Notes under the pieces: model-generated
Told to the model about the DNA's origin: nothing
Seen by the model: the letters and a program-made list of their open reading frames with translations, nothing else
Databases searched by the model: none
Shown here: piece by piece, positions 7,525-15,656 of the stretch
Layout: every line of letters begins with the position of its first letter
Numbering within the stretch: position 1 is the first letter of the stretch
Program-made: the position numbers and the translations under genes
NCBI RefSeq assembly: GCF_007004665.1
Contig: NZ_ML660054.1
Coordinates: 1-64,000 of the forward strand
Reading direction: 5' to 3'
DNA from: Denitrobaculum tricleocarpae
Lineage (GTDB): Bacteria > Pseudomonadota > Alphaproteobacteria > Kiloniellales > Kiloniellaceae
DNA: 64,000 nucleotides

Positions 7525-8918
7525 AGTCCGTTCTGCTCCATCTCGGCGTAGGCTCCCAGAACGATGCGCCCCACCGGGTCTGAAATAGCAACCTCTAGAA
7601 CCCGTTGACGGAACTGCCCCAGCCCATCCCAACGCGCACGGCGCTTGTAGCGCCCCTTCCTGCCCATCGAGCGCCACTTTTCATTCGACCAGGTGTGCCC
7701 GCCGTCATCGGAGTACCGCAACATAATCTGCGGGTCGGAACCCTGGCCTGTCGTCAAACCAACGCCACCCTCTACGTCGATTACAAGATTGTTCATCGTG
7801 GCTGACATTGCTTCAGCCCACAGGGGCGGAGCAGCAGCGCGGGCAATCACACAGTCGCTGCCCTCAGTTCCGGAACGACCCATGTCCAACTCGTAGATCA
7901 TGCCGCTCTGATCATCCCCGACGAGCAATCGGTCAAATGCCGTCACAAATGTGCTGACACGGTAGTCCTCGCGCTGATGAGACGCCCGCTCATGCCATAG
8001 TCCAGTCGCCACATCATAGACGAAAGTGAAAACGTTAGGCTTCTTAAGCACATAGAAGGCGTGACCATTTTGCGTGTAGGCAAATGATGTCAGGTCGCCA
8101 AGCCCGAGATTTTCAGTCAGAACCTTCTCGATCGCATGCGTTGAGATCCGGCGCGGCGTGTAACCCTCGGCCCGATAGACAATTCGGTCGTCACCGACCC
8201 AGAACAAGGAATTGTCCAGGTTCTGAACCGACGCAGCCGCAATGCAACCCCGTTCCAGGTAGGCGCCGCTGGTGCGTTCGAACGGGAAATCTACATTGCC
8301 CGAGTTGTACCAGATCTCCGTTGAGGTCTCGCCAAAGAGCCAAAGTTCCCGGTGGTCCTCGGCAGCTGTCACAAGCCCGTCCGGCGAGCCCTCGGCTGTC
8401 GCAAACTCAAGGGCATCGTAAGCCAGCCCATCACGAAGACCGGAGATAAAGAATTGCCCCGAGTTTGGCCGCGTGAAGACAAAATAGCCGTCGAGATGCT
8501 TGATCGATGATGCCCCGGTGTAATCCGCATCGTTGACCTGCGTCAGGCTCGTTGCAGTGGCCATGAAAAGGTCATCAGCCTCAGTACCCGTCAGAATCCC
8601 AACCTGAAGGCCGTTGTTGTCCATCTGGACCGGGCCAGTGCCTGGAATGAAGCCTAAGTTTCTCGTGTCTCCGTTGCTTTCGACCTTCCAGAGCGCTGTC
8701 CCTGACACAACGTAGGCAGAGCCCTTCATATTGTGCATGCCCCGGATCGGCCCGGTTCCCACCTCCTGATAAGGAGACAGTCCAGGCGTCCCGAATAGCG
8801 CATAGGGCGCCTTGGAGCTTGCTGGCGCGGTTTCCGGATAGAGATTGACCAGCCTTTGCGCTGACAGCTCTACCGATACCGATTGATACGACTGAGTCGC
8901 GAAGGGTATGCGCGGCAC
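7521..8918 (-). CDS. Packaged DNA stabilisation protein, P22 gp10-like (465 aa)
   Basis: Length and features match the P22 gp10 family: N-terminal ATQSYQSVSVELSAQRLVNLYPE, then GTPGLSPYQEVGTGPIRGMH, followed by a beta-propeller-like domain with repeated short strands and RYSDDGGHTWS near the C-terminus. gp10 plugs the portal vertex after packaging, between gp4 and the tail needle. The gp4-like gene lies two genes upstream. One-base overlap with the upstream gene. Confidence 0.8.
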   Translation of the reverse strand: MPRIPFATQSYQSVSVELSAQRLVNLYPETAPASSKAPYALFGTPGLSPYQEVGTGPIRGMHNMKGSAYVVSGTALWKVESNGDTRNLGFIPGTGPVQMDNNGLQVGILTGTEADDLFMATATSLTQVNDADYTGASSIKHLDGYFVFTRPNSGQFFISGLRDGLAYDALEFATAEGSPDGLVTAAEDHRELWLFGETSTEIWYNSGNVDFPFERTSGAYLERGCIAAASVQNLDNSLFWVGDDRIVYRAEGYTPRRISTHAIEKVLTENLGLGDLTSFAYTQNGHAFYVLKKPNVFTFVYDVATGLWHERASHQREDYRVSTFVTAFDRLLVGDDQSGMIYELDMGRSGTEGSDCVIARAAAPPLWAEAMSATMNNLVIDVEGGVGLTTGQGSDPQIMLRYSDDGGHTWSNEKWRSMGRKGRYKRRARWDGLGQFRQRVLEVAISDPVGRIVLGAYAEMEQNGL

Positions 8919-10042
8919 TACAGACCCTGCGCCTGCCTGCGTTTCTGAAGCTTGGCCATCATATTGACGCCCTCGGCAAACCCCGGCCCCAGGATATCGG
9001 TTGCGTCGGCTGTCAAGACCTGCTCGTGCTCCTGCAAGAACGTTTCGACATCACCGCGCAGCTCACCCGGAATCAGATCCTCAGAGACGTATCCGCCTTC
9101 GTGATAGCCTGGGCTGTCTCCGCGACCACCACCGGCATTGTTACCGGAACCAGCACCCTCGCCCGCTTGACCGCCAAAGCCGCCGCTGCCGCCGCTTGGA
9201 CTGCCACCGCCACCTATTCCGCCGCCGCCTCCGCCCCCAAAGCTTGAGCCTGTCTGACCGCCATAGCTCAGACCACCGCCAACCGCATAACCGCCAATTC
9301 CATACCCACCCGTTGCAGGGCTGGGCTCTGGTGCATTGGGGTGATCATAGCCGGTGTCAAAGCTGCCAGCAGGCGGGCCAAAGTCGTGGTCGCCGATGCT
9401 GTAATCGCCAATGGTGTCGCGCGTGCCGTCTGCGATCTCCTGGATCTCGCGCATAAACCGGGCGCGTTCCTCGCGGTCGCGCATATCCCTCATGTTCTTT
9501 GAAAACTGAGGCGTGCCAGGGAGGCCGAAAGACTGTGGGTTTGTCGGCCCAATCACGCCAGGCACGCCAAAGTAGTCGGCAGCACGTGTGATATTGGTGG
9601 CGAGGCCGAATCCAGGAACCTGCCCCAGTGCCGAGAGGATATCTTTATCCAAGTCGCTGAGTGTGCCCTGCGACCTGAAGCCCTGTGAATCCTCCGAAGC
9701 ATGGTCCGGTCCGCCGCGCCCCTCATCAACGCGTGGCCGATAGCCATAGTCCTCTTCAAAGAAGAAATCATCCGGCACCGCCTCACCCAGATAGCCATCC
9801 AGGCCAATGTCAGCCGGAGCCGCACCGCCAATGCCGCTTGCGGAGCCCGGAGCCAGCGCAGCCGGAGTGCCCGCTCCGCCACCCGCCGCACCCGGGTCGA
9901 AAGCATTGGCCTGTTGCGCAGCTATCTGCTCAGCGTAGAGGAAGGGAACCTCGCGCGTCTGAGCCTTGCCAGAGATCGCATAGGCGCGCTTGCCGCCTGG
10001 ACTGAACTCGCGCATGGCGTTGTTGAAGGCTCGTCTAGCCAT
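8918..10042 (-). CDS. Glycine-rich virion-associated protein (about 374 aa)
   Basis: Placed between gp4-like and gp10-like genes. The N-terminus MARRAFNNAMREFSPGGKRAYA is basic and the middle acidic. A roughly 65-residue stretch is almost all Gly/Ser/Ala (with a run of eight Gly), followed by a compact C-terminus (EGGYVSEDLIPGELRGDVETFL). A GTG start 18 bases upstream (10060) is an alternative. The Gly-rich part looks like a flexible linker; function unknown, probably structural. Confidence 0.6.
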   Translation of the reverse strand: MARRAFNNAMREFSPGGKRAYAISGKAQTREVPFLYAEQIAAQQANAFDPGAAGGGAGTPAALAPGSASGIGGAAPADIGLDGYLGEAVPDDFFFEEDYGYRPRVDEGRGGPDHASEDSQGFRSQGTLSDLDKDILSALGQVPGFGLATNITRAADYFGVPGVIGPTNPQSFGLPGTPQFSKNMRDMRDREERARFMREIQEIADGTRDTIGDYSIGDHDFGPPAGSFDTGYDHPNAPEPSPATGGYGIGGYAVGGGLSYGGQTGSSFGGGGGGGIGGGGSPSGGSGGFGGQAGEGAGSGNNAGGGRGDSPGYHEGGYVSEDLIPGELRGDVETFLQEHEQVLTADATDILGPGFAEGVNMMAKLQKRRQAQGL

Positions 10043-10442
10043 TTTTGATGTTCCATCCACTGGAGTAACGGGAAAGCCGGTTCTGCAAGGCTCTGTCGGG
10101 CCGCAGTGTGCCGACGCGCCGGTAAGCCGCCTGCAGGATCTTCAGAGAGTCCTGCGCCTGCTTGGCCACCTCTGGTGTGAGAAGTGCGCTGTAACCAGGT
10201 GCCAGCCGAACCGCCAGAACGTATCGGACATGCTCGTGATGCTCTCTGGGCAGAGGCAATTCGTCAGTAAGGGCCAAATCCGCCCAACCCACATCGGCGC
10301 CGGCTCCGACGAAGCCGTGCATCATGTCGTTGAACTGCTTAAGCCCCTTCTCAGCCTGATAGGCCTGCATGTCGCCGTCTTCGATATCCAGCACACGCAG
10401 AAGCTCCAGTGCGCCTTGGACAGTATCCCGTGCGGTCGTCAT
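10035..10442 (-). CDS. Tail accessory factor, P22 gp4-like (135 aa)
   Basis: The N-terminus TTARDTVQGALELLRVLDIEDGDMQAYQAEKGLKQFNDMMHGF is the helical pattern typical of P22 gp4 and related head-completion proteins, which bind the portal and close the head. Length (about 135 aa) is near that of the family. It overlaps the large upstream gene by 4 bases. P22 gp4 also has weak muralytic activity, but I see no catalytic signature here. Confidence 0.75.
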   Translation of the reverse strand: MTTARDTVQGALELLRVLDIEDGDMQAYQAEKGLKQFNDMMHGFVGAGADVGWADLALTDELPLPREHHEHVRYVLAVRLAPGYSALLTPEVAKQAQDSLKILQAAYRRVGTLRPDRALQNRLSRYSSGWNIKNG

Positions 10443-12988
10443 CCGAGATCCCTCCGAAGCTCGAAGCGACCGGACACAAAGCCGGATGGCATATCGCTGT
10501 AGCTCATTTCGCCTTGGTGCCGATAACGTGCTGGCGTGATGTTCTGGGTCTTTTCACCGCTCACGGTCATCTCCCATTCACCCCGCGCCGCATCGGTCTT
10601 CACGATTCCATCGCTCTCGGTGACGGTCAGAAGTGTTTGCCGCAGATCCTCGGACCCCAGGCGCCAGACCATGACATCATTGGTGATGTTGATGCGTTCT
10701 CCAGTCTCCTGGTCCCGCGCCACTCCACGAACTTTGAATGTCTGGCCGCGCGTCACACGAAGGTTTCGCCGCATGTCTGTTCCTAACTGGCCTATCCGTT
10801 GTGTTTGAGCGGGACTGAGCGCAACAACATCCGCAGCCGCTGACACCGACGAGATTGCATCTACCGAAACACCGGTTAATGGTGGCGGCGGACCAGCAAC
10901 GTCAGCCGCCGCTGATATCGATGAAACCGCATCCACAGAGACACCGGCCAAAGACAGCGCCGGCATGTCGCCGGCGCTGTAGCTGTCGTTCAAGGCCTCC
11001 ATGAGGGCCTGTCCGTCCAGCGCGAAGTTCGCAAGCGTCTCTACGCCGAACTCCAGCACGCCATCACCTTCTGGCGTGACCGAAATAGGAACCCCGAATT
11101 CTTCCTGATAGTACTTGTCCGTCAGGCCCCGTGGCGTTGCCGATTGTGGGACCGAAACAGTTGTGCGTCGTGCGTTCAGGTTGTTGTAAAAACTCAGATT
11201 GGCATTGCGGTTCACATAGAACAGCGAAGTGTCAACCGTCAGCCGCCCGTGGTAGTCCAGCACCGCAGAAAGGGCGTTAGCAGTATCCAGCGTGATTGCG
11301 TTTCGTGTTGCAGTGATGACCTGGAGAAGCCCCGGTGTCGTGCCCCCAGGCCAATCCCTATTAGTGTCTTGGTCGCGCTGGCCATTCTGTAGCGTCCCCC
11401 GCATGGCGCCGCCCCAGACGCCGGAGGTGTTCACCATCAGATATACGTTGAATATGAAGCGATCCAAAAGCTGGAGCGCTGTCGGACTTCCAGCAAGAAG
11501 ATAGTCCAGAGACCCCTGGAGCATGAAGCTGCCCTGCGGCTCGCTGGCATGCAGGCGCCCAAGCAATGCAACTCTACGCTTCGAGGTGCCATCCGGGTTG
11601 GCGTTGAGTGACGTCACGCGCAAACACAGCAAATCAAGCGCCGGAACCGCAAGCGCGTCACCATCGCGCGTTGTTGCCGCCGACTGGCCGTAAGTGAAGT
11701 CATTCCCGACGAAGGCCACCGCGCTGGGTGGCTCAGTGACTAAAGGGCTGCTTTTAACGCTGTCCAGCCAAGCGCGCGCTCTTGTGTGCGGGTACTCCGG
11801 CCTCGTGCTGACATAGACGCTGTTTTGGTTGAAGGCCGCGTTGTGCGAGGCAAGCTGGAAGCCTCCAGACACCCCGCCATTGTTGTTCATCTGCTGCCAA
11901 GTCGGGTTCAAATCCCACGGCGCATCGTAGGTGTACCAAAGCCTCCAGGTGCTCGGGAAACCGCTCTGAAAGGCGGGGATAATGTTCGGCGACGCATTTG
12001 TCAGATTGATCTCGAACGTTGGCGTCTTGCCGTTGACGTTATCCAGCCGCCAAAGCATCGTGTAGAATGTTGGGTCCGGCGAGGCGCCCTCAACATTGCG
12101 GTTCGGTCTCGCGAAAACCCGGATATTCGGTGTTAAGGAATTCGGGTTCGTAATAACCGCCCGTGCGCTGTCGCAGTTGCCGGTCTCAAAGTCGTCAGCG
12201 AGCGTCGTAGCAGCGCCCGCGAGAACATCAGCCGCAGCGCTTGTGGAAGCGACAGCATCCACAGTGATGCCCAAAGGACCACCGACCGCAACCTGCGCGG
12301 CAGCGCTCTGCGAAGCAATAGCATCGACAGTTACACCAGCAAGACCAGGCGGCGAGCTTGGCGCGGGGTCCCCGTTGGTCCCAACGCCAAAGACGTCAAT
12401 AATGTGCCCGGTATTGTTCTGGCTGAAACTGAAGAGCCCAACCCATCCAGCACCGGTAATGGACCCGCCGTCAGCGTCCTCTATGTTCCATGTACCGGGC
12501 TCCGGGTCGCCATCGTTCCACATTCGAACGCGGCGATTATTGCCACTCAGCTGGAAGCGCGTCCAGATCCAGGTGGCTCCGGCTGGCGTAAAGCTGGTGT
12601 TCGTCGTGCCCTGGCTAAAAGTGCCGTTGATGTAGCCGCCAGCAGCAACGGTTGTGCCGTTATGACCGCCGTACCAGGCATCTTCAGACCCCGCCGCGCC
12701 GCTTCCACGCCCCATGGCGCGCACGCCGAAAGGCAAGGAGGCCCGTCGGCCCTTCACCAGGATCTCAACAGCCGCACGGTTGGCGTCGCTGTCGATATCA
12801 TCCCAAGACAGCATGGAGCGACCGTTTGCACCGGTTCTGACTATCTCCAGAACCTTGCCGCCGGTCACACCAACAATAGCGCTGTTCTCAACCTGCCAAG
12901 TAATGTTGGCGGGGACGAATCTCTCAGTCCAATCACTCGGCTGAGCGCCAGCCGTATATTTCGAGAAATCCGTAAAGTATTGGGCCAC
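10439..12988 (-). CDS. Virion protein with embedded M14 zinc carboxypeptidase domain (849 aa)
   Basis: Residues 1 to about 205 form a beta-rich domain of the type seen at the N-terminus of some phage structural proteins (FTDFSKYTAGAQPSDWTERF). Two short repeats (about 216-257) lead to a domain at about 265-670 with all M14 landmarks: zinc ligands H480 and E483 in LHASEPQG, MVNTSG for the usual NPDG, N543-R544 in TNRDW, third ligand H580 in LDYHGR, and catalytic E650 in FGVET. Two more repeats (about 680-722) and a C-terminal structural domain follow. The layout resembles cytosolic (AGBL-type) carboxypeptidases. It probably trims a peptide, perhaps in the cell wall, during entry; the substrate is unknown. 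Confidence 0.8.
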   Translation of the reverse strand: MAQYFTDFSKYTAGAQPSDWTERFVPANITWQVENSAIVGVTGGKVLEIVRTGANGRSMLSWDDIDSDANRAAVEILVKGRRASLPFGVRAMGRGSGAAGSEDAWYGGHNGTTVAAGGYINGTFSQGTTNTSFTPAGATWIWTRFQLSGNNRRVRMWNDGDPEPGTWNIEDADGGSITGAGWVGLFSFSQNNTGHIIDVFGVGTNGDPAPSSPPGLAGVTVDAIASQSAAAQVAVGGPLGITVDAVASTSAAADVLAGAATTLADDFETGNCDSARAVITNPNSLTPNIRVFARPNRNVEGASPDPTFYTMLWRLDNVNGKTPTFEINLTNASPNIIPAFQSGFPSTWRLWYTYDAPWDLNPTWQQMNNNGGVSGGFQLASHNAAFNQNSVYVSTRPEYPHTRARAWLDSVKSSPLVTEPPSAVAFVGNDFTYGQSAATTRDGDALAVPALDLLCLRVTSLNANPDGTSKRRVALLGRLHASEPQGSFMLQGSLDYLLAGSPTALQLLDRFIFNVYLMVNTSGVWGGAMRGTLQNGQRDQDTNRDWPGGTTPGLLQVITATRNAITLDTANALSAVLDYHGRLTVDTSLFYVNRNANLSFYNNLNARRTTVSVPQSATPRGLTDKYYQEEFGVPISVTPEGDGVLEFGVETLANFALDGQALMEALNDSYSAGDMPALSLAGVSVDAVSSISAAADVAGPPPPLTGVSVDAISSVSAAADVVALSPAQTQRIGQLGTDMRRNLRVTRGQTFKVRGVARDQETGERINITNDVMVWRLGSEDLRQTLLTVTESDGIVKTDAARGEWEMTVSGEKTQNITPARYRHQGEMSYSDMPSGFVSGRFELRRDLG

Positions 12989-13001
12989 TGGTCAGGCCTC
13001 T

Positions 13002-13421
13002 TTACGCAGCCTGTTCCGAAAGCGTGAGTGCCGCAGCGAAATCAATCGGGTAGGTGTCGTCGGTGATGTTGTTGTCCACACCGGTATCAATGAAATAGAC
13101 CAGCGGATCTGCCGGGGTCGTTGGCGTATCGTTGTAGAGCACGATGTACCGCCAGGTCGGCATGGTGCCTGTGACCACGATGTCTCGATCAGCCAAGACA
13201 GCTGACCAGACCCCGGCTGTTTGCGTTGAACTGGTAACCGTCACGACAGTTGAGGCGATCGTGCTTTCGGAGACAGTCGTAAGGTTGGCCAACACAGAGT
13301 TGCCGACAACAGGAGCATTGGCAGCATTGCAAAAGGCCACCCGGAACGTGTGGGATGACCAGTCATGGACACCGTTGTTTTTGTCCGCGAAGTACTGGTT
13401 AAAAAATACTGGAGCGACCAT
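13002..13421 (-). CDS. Phage head or tail structural protein (139 aa)
   Basis: Lies between the coat gene and the M14-containing gene. The product is beta-rich, Thr/Val/Ala-heavy, and begins MVAPVFFNQYFADKNNGVHDW. The pattern RVAFCNAANAPV... and TWRYIVLYNDTPTTPADPLVYFIDTG recalls phage decoration or neck-type proteins. No specific family named. It follows the terminator-like hairpin after the coat gene and so may be made at lower level. Confidence 0.6.
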   Translation of the reverse strand: MVAPVFFNQYFADKNNGVHDWSSHTFRVAFCNAANAPVVGNSVLANLTTVSESTIASTVVTVTSSTQTAGVWSAVLADRDIVVTGTMPTWRYIVLYNDTPTTPADPLVYFIDTGVDNNITDDTYPIDFAAALTLSEQAA

Positions 13422-13431
13422 CGTCTACAAT

Positions 13432-13467
13432 CCTCAGAAAAAGAAAGGGCGCCCATAAAGAGCGCCC
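13432..13467 (-). terminator. Intrinsic terminator-like hairpin downstream of the coat gene
   Basis: On the minus strand a stem GGGCGC/GCGCCC (plus-strand 13462-13467 and 13447-13452, 9-base loop) is followed by a T-rich run (TTTCTTTTT, 13446 down to about 13436). It lies in the 73-base gap after the coat stop codon. Confidence 0.6.
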
Positions 13468-13494
13468 CGTAGTCAGGGAGGGGTTTGCTGAGGG

Positions 13495-14682
13495 TTACTG
13501 ATTGGAGTGCAGCCGGACGGCATGCTGTGGACGCAGCGCCTTGTAGCCATAGAGGACGTCAACACGGCAAGGGAACTGATCATTGGTGATCGTGTAGTCC
13601 CGAATAATCCGCATTGAAATGCCGTCGTAGACCTCGCGAGCGGACCAATCGACACCATCAGGCATCTGAAGGTCTGCGGTTGCGAAGGTGAAGGCATCCT
13701 GGTGATACTGCAACGACGTTTCAGCGGCGCTGTTCGCAACCCCATTCACCTTGGAGATCGCAGCGTTGTCCGCAGGGCCTGCGTCCACATTCTGGCGGCC
13801 GCCATCAGTGACGATCGCCGGAGAGACCTGCAACGCGCCTGCACCAGTACGATCAGCCGTTACGACAAACTGCTGAAGCACATTGGTTGTTGCTTTGGTC
13901 TCTGGGTGAACGCGGAAGACATTGGCAATTGTGATCACATCGCCTTTAAGCAGCGAAGTTGAACCGGTATCGATGTTGATGCTCGATCCGGTCTGAGCGG
14001 CGCCATTGACCAGATAGCCGGTGGTCGCCGCGGCGGAGCCAGACTGATGACGAGGCCACAGTGTGTTCTCGTAAAAGTCGAACCCGGCTGTCCGGCCCAT
14101 CATGCCCTCCTTATACTGCTTGGAAATTGTCGCAGTGTCGTTAAAGAGACCCTTCAGGGCGTCGACCAGATCAACGTTGTCCTGAGTGTTCAGGTTAGCC
14201 GTCCGCTGGCTATTGGGCGCCAGGTTGTCGGTTAAAAGCTTGCGGCCCTGCAAGACATTGGAGAAGGCAAGCGGGTTGGCGCCCGCATAGACCGTGTTAT
14301 AGACGTCCTTGTACATCGAGATAGCGTCCGCCTCGATGTTGGCCGCCAGAACCGCCATGGCAGGCTCCAGGATACGCTTGGAGAAGTCCTGCAACGACAG
14401 AGTCAGGTCAACAGCGGTGAAGCTCAAAGCAACGTGCTTCTGATTGTTGACCTGCAGGGCAACCGAGGTTTCCTCAGTATCCTGCGTGGTAATGACCGGT
14501 CCGTCGCCAACGACGTATTCGTTGGGCAAGCGGATATTCAGCGTATCGCCGATTTTGGCACCGGTTTTGGCGAAACGGTCGTCGTATTGCCGATTGATGG
14601 TGCCGATGAAGTTGCACTTCTGGTGAAGCACAGCGAGAGCTTCCCGCGTAACAGCGGTTGGCGTGAGAATCGAATTTGGCAT
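13495..14682 (-). CDS. Major capsid protein, P22 coat-like (395 aa)
   Basis: N-terminus PNSILTPTAVTREALAVLHQKCNFIGTINRQYDDRFA..., then KIGDTLNIRLPNEYVV and an inserted beta-rich region at about 220-340. The final part DGVDWSAREVYDGISMRIIRDYTITNDQFPCRVDVLYGYKALRP is typical of P22 gp5-family coat proteins. Length agrees with the family (P22 coat is 430 aa). It follows the scaffold gene and has a GGAAAG ribosome site. A perfect 16-bp palindrome lies in its leader and a terminator hairpin follows it. Confidence 0.85.
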   Translation of the reverse strand: MPNSILTPTAVTREALAVLHQKCNFIGTINRQYDDRFAKTGAKIGDTLNIRLPNEYVVGDGPVITTQDTEETSVALQVNNQKHVALSFTAVDLTLSLQDFSKRILEPAMAVLAANIEADAISMYKDVYNTVYAGANPLAFSNVLQGRKLLTDNLAPNSQRTANLNTQDNVDLVDALKGLFNDTATISKQYKEGMMGRTAGFDFYENTLWPRHQSGSAAATTGYLVNGAAQTGSSINIDTGSTSLLKGDVITIANVFRVHPETKATTNVLQQFVVTADRTGAGALQVSPAIVTDGGRQNVDAGPADNAAISKVNGVANSAAETSLQYHQDAFTFATADLQMPDGVDWSAREVYDGISMRIIRDYTITNDQFPCRVDVLYGYKALRPQHAVRLHSNQ

Positions 14683-14695
14683 GATAATCTTTCCG

Positions 14696-14711
14696 GCAGG
14701 CCCGGGCCTGC
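14696..14711 (-). promoter_or_regulatory. Perfect 16-bp GC palindrome in the coat-gene leader
   Basis: GCAGGCCCGGGCCTGC is exactly self-complementary and lies 14-29 bases upstream of the coat start codon, just before its GGAAAG ribosome site. In RNA it would form an 8-bp GC stem only if a small loop opens. It could be a 5' mRNA stability or processing structure. Function inferred. Confidence 0.45.
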
Positions 14712-14759
14712 ACTGAGATAGGCGACGTCATCACGACGTGGCCGAGTTGCATCATGACA

Positions 14760-15638
14760 TCAGCGGTAGTTCAGCTTTCCAGCTGCCCGTTGCTCCATCC
14801 ACTGTTCGGTAGAGAGCTTGTCAGGGTTGATGTTCCCCGATGCTTTCTTGCCGCCGATCGGTTTGATGGGCTCAGGTGCTGATGTCGTTTTCCGGGGCGG
14901 TGGGTCGTCCTTAACGCTTTCCGCCTTGGCTTCTGCCTGGGCGAATTTCGTCTCTAGACGGCCAATGGCCCGGATCTGTGCCACGGGAGATAGAGCGGCG
15001 ATCTTCGCCGACTCTTCAGGATTGCTTCCGAGATAGTACTGAACATCAGGTCCAAACTCGGACTCGACCATCGCATCCCGCATGACGGCGGTAATCACCA
15101 CGTCATCGGAAAAAGCGACATCGTCAAAGTCTTCGTACTTGTCCTGAGCCGCATCTACGCGTTGATGGTACTCCGTAACCAGCTTTTCCTGGTGCTGCTG
15201 CTGTCTCTGCGCCTGCGTCTGCTTCTGACGCTGGGCGAACTGCTCCGCAACACGTTGGTCTGCCAGATACTCAACCCGTGCATCGATATAGGCTTCGTAT
15301 GTCTCGAAATCTTCCTGCTTCGGAGCCGCTGCCGGCTTGTTCTGCTGCTGAGGTTCGGGCTGGGCCTTCGACCCACCACGCTCCGCTAACAGTGCATCCA
15401 GTAACCGGTCCCGGTCTCTTTCGGCACGCAGAGCACGACGCTCTGCCTTATTAGGTCTGCGCTTGGACTTGGGGCGGTCTTCGGACTGATCTTCACCGTC
15501 GCTCTGATCATCCTCACCTGCGCCGTCATCTTCGCCGGCAGCCTGTTGCGCGTCCTCCGATGGCTCAAGCTCTTCTGTCTCCTGGGGGGCTTCTTGCTCC
15601 TCGGTTACAGCGCCTGAAACGGATTCTTCACCTTCCAT
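14760..15638 (-). CDS. Capsid scaffolding protein, P22 gp8-like (292 aa)
   Basis: Very acidic N-terminus (EEQEAPQETEELEPSEDAQQ..., residues 1-60), a basic patch (KSKRRPNKAERRALRAERDR), long Gln-rich coiled coil (about 130-165) and a basic helical C-terminus that would bind coat. Position between portal and coat and the highly charged, cysteine-free sequence are standard for scaffolds. Assigned by position and composition. Confidence 0.75.
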   Translation of the reverse strand: MEGEESVSGAVTEEQEAPQETEELEPSEDAQQAAGEDDGAGEDDQSDGEDQSEDRPKSKRRPNKAERRALRAERDRDRLLDALLAERGGSKAQPEPQQQNKPAAAPKQEDFETYEAYIDARVEYLADQRVAEQFAQRQKQTQAQRQQQHQEKLVTEYHQRVDAAQDKYEDFDDVAFSDDVVITAVMRDAMVESEFGPDVQYYLGSNPEESAKIAALSPVAQIRAIGRLETKFAQAEAKAESVKDDPPPRKTTSAPEPIKPIGGKKASGNINPDKLSTEQWMEQRAAGKLNYR

Positions 15639-15656
15639 AAATAGTTCTCCTGATTG

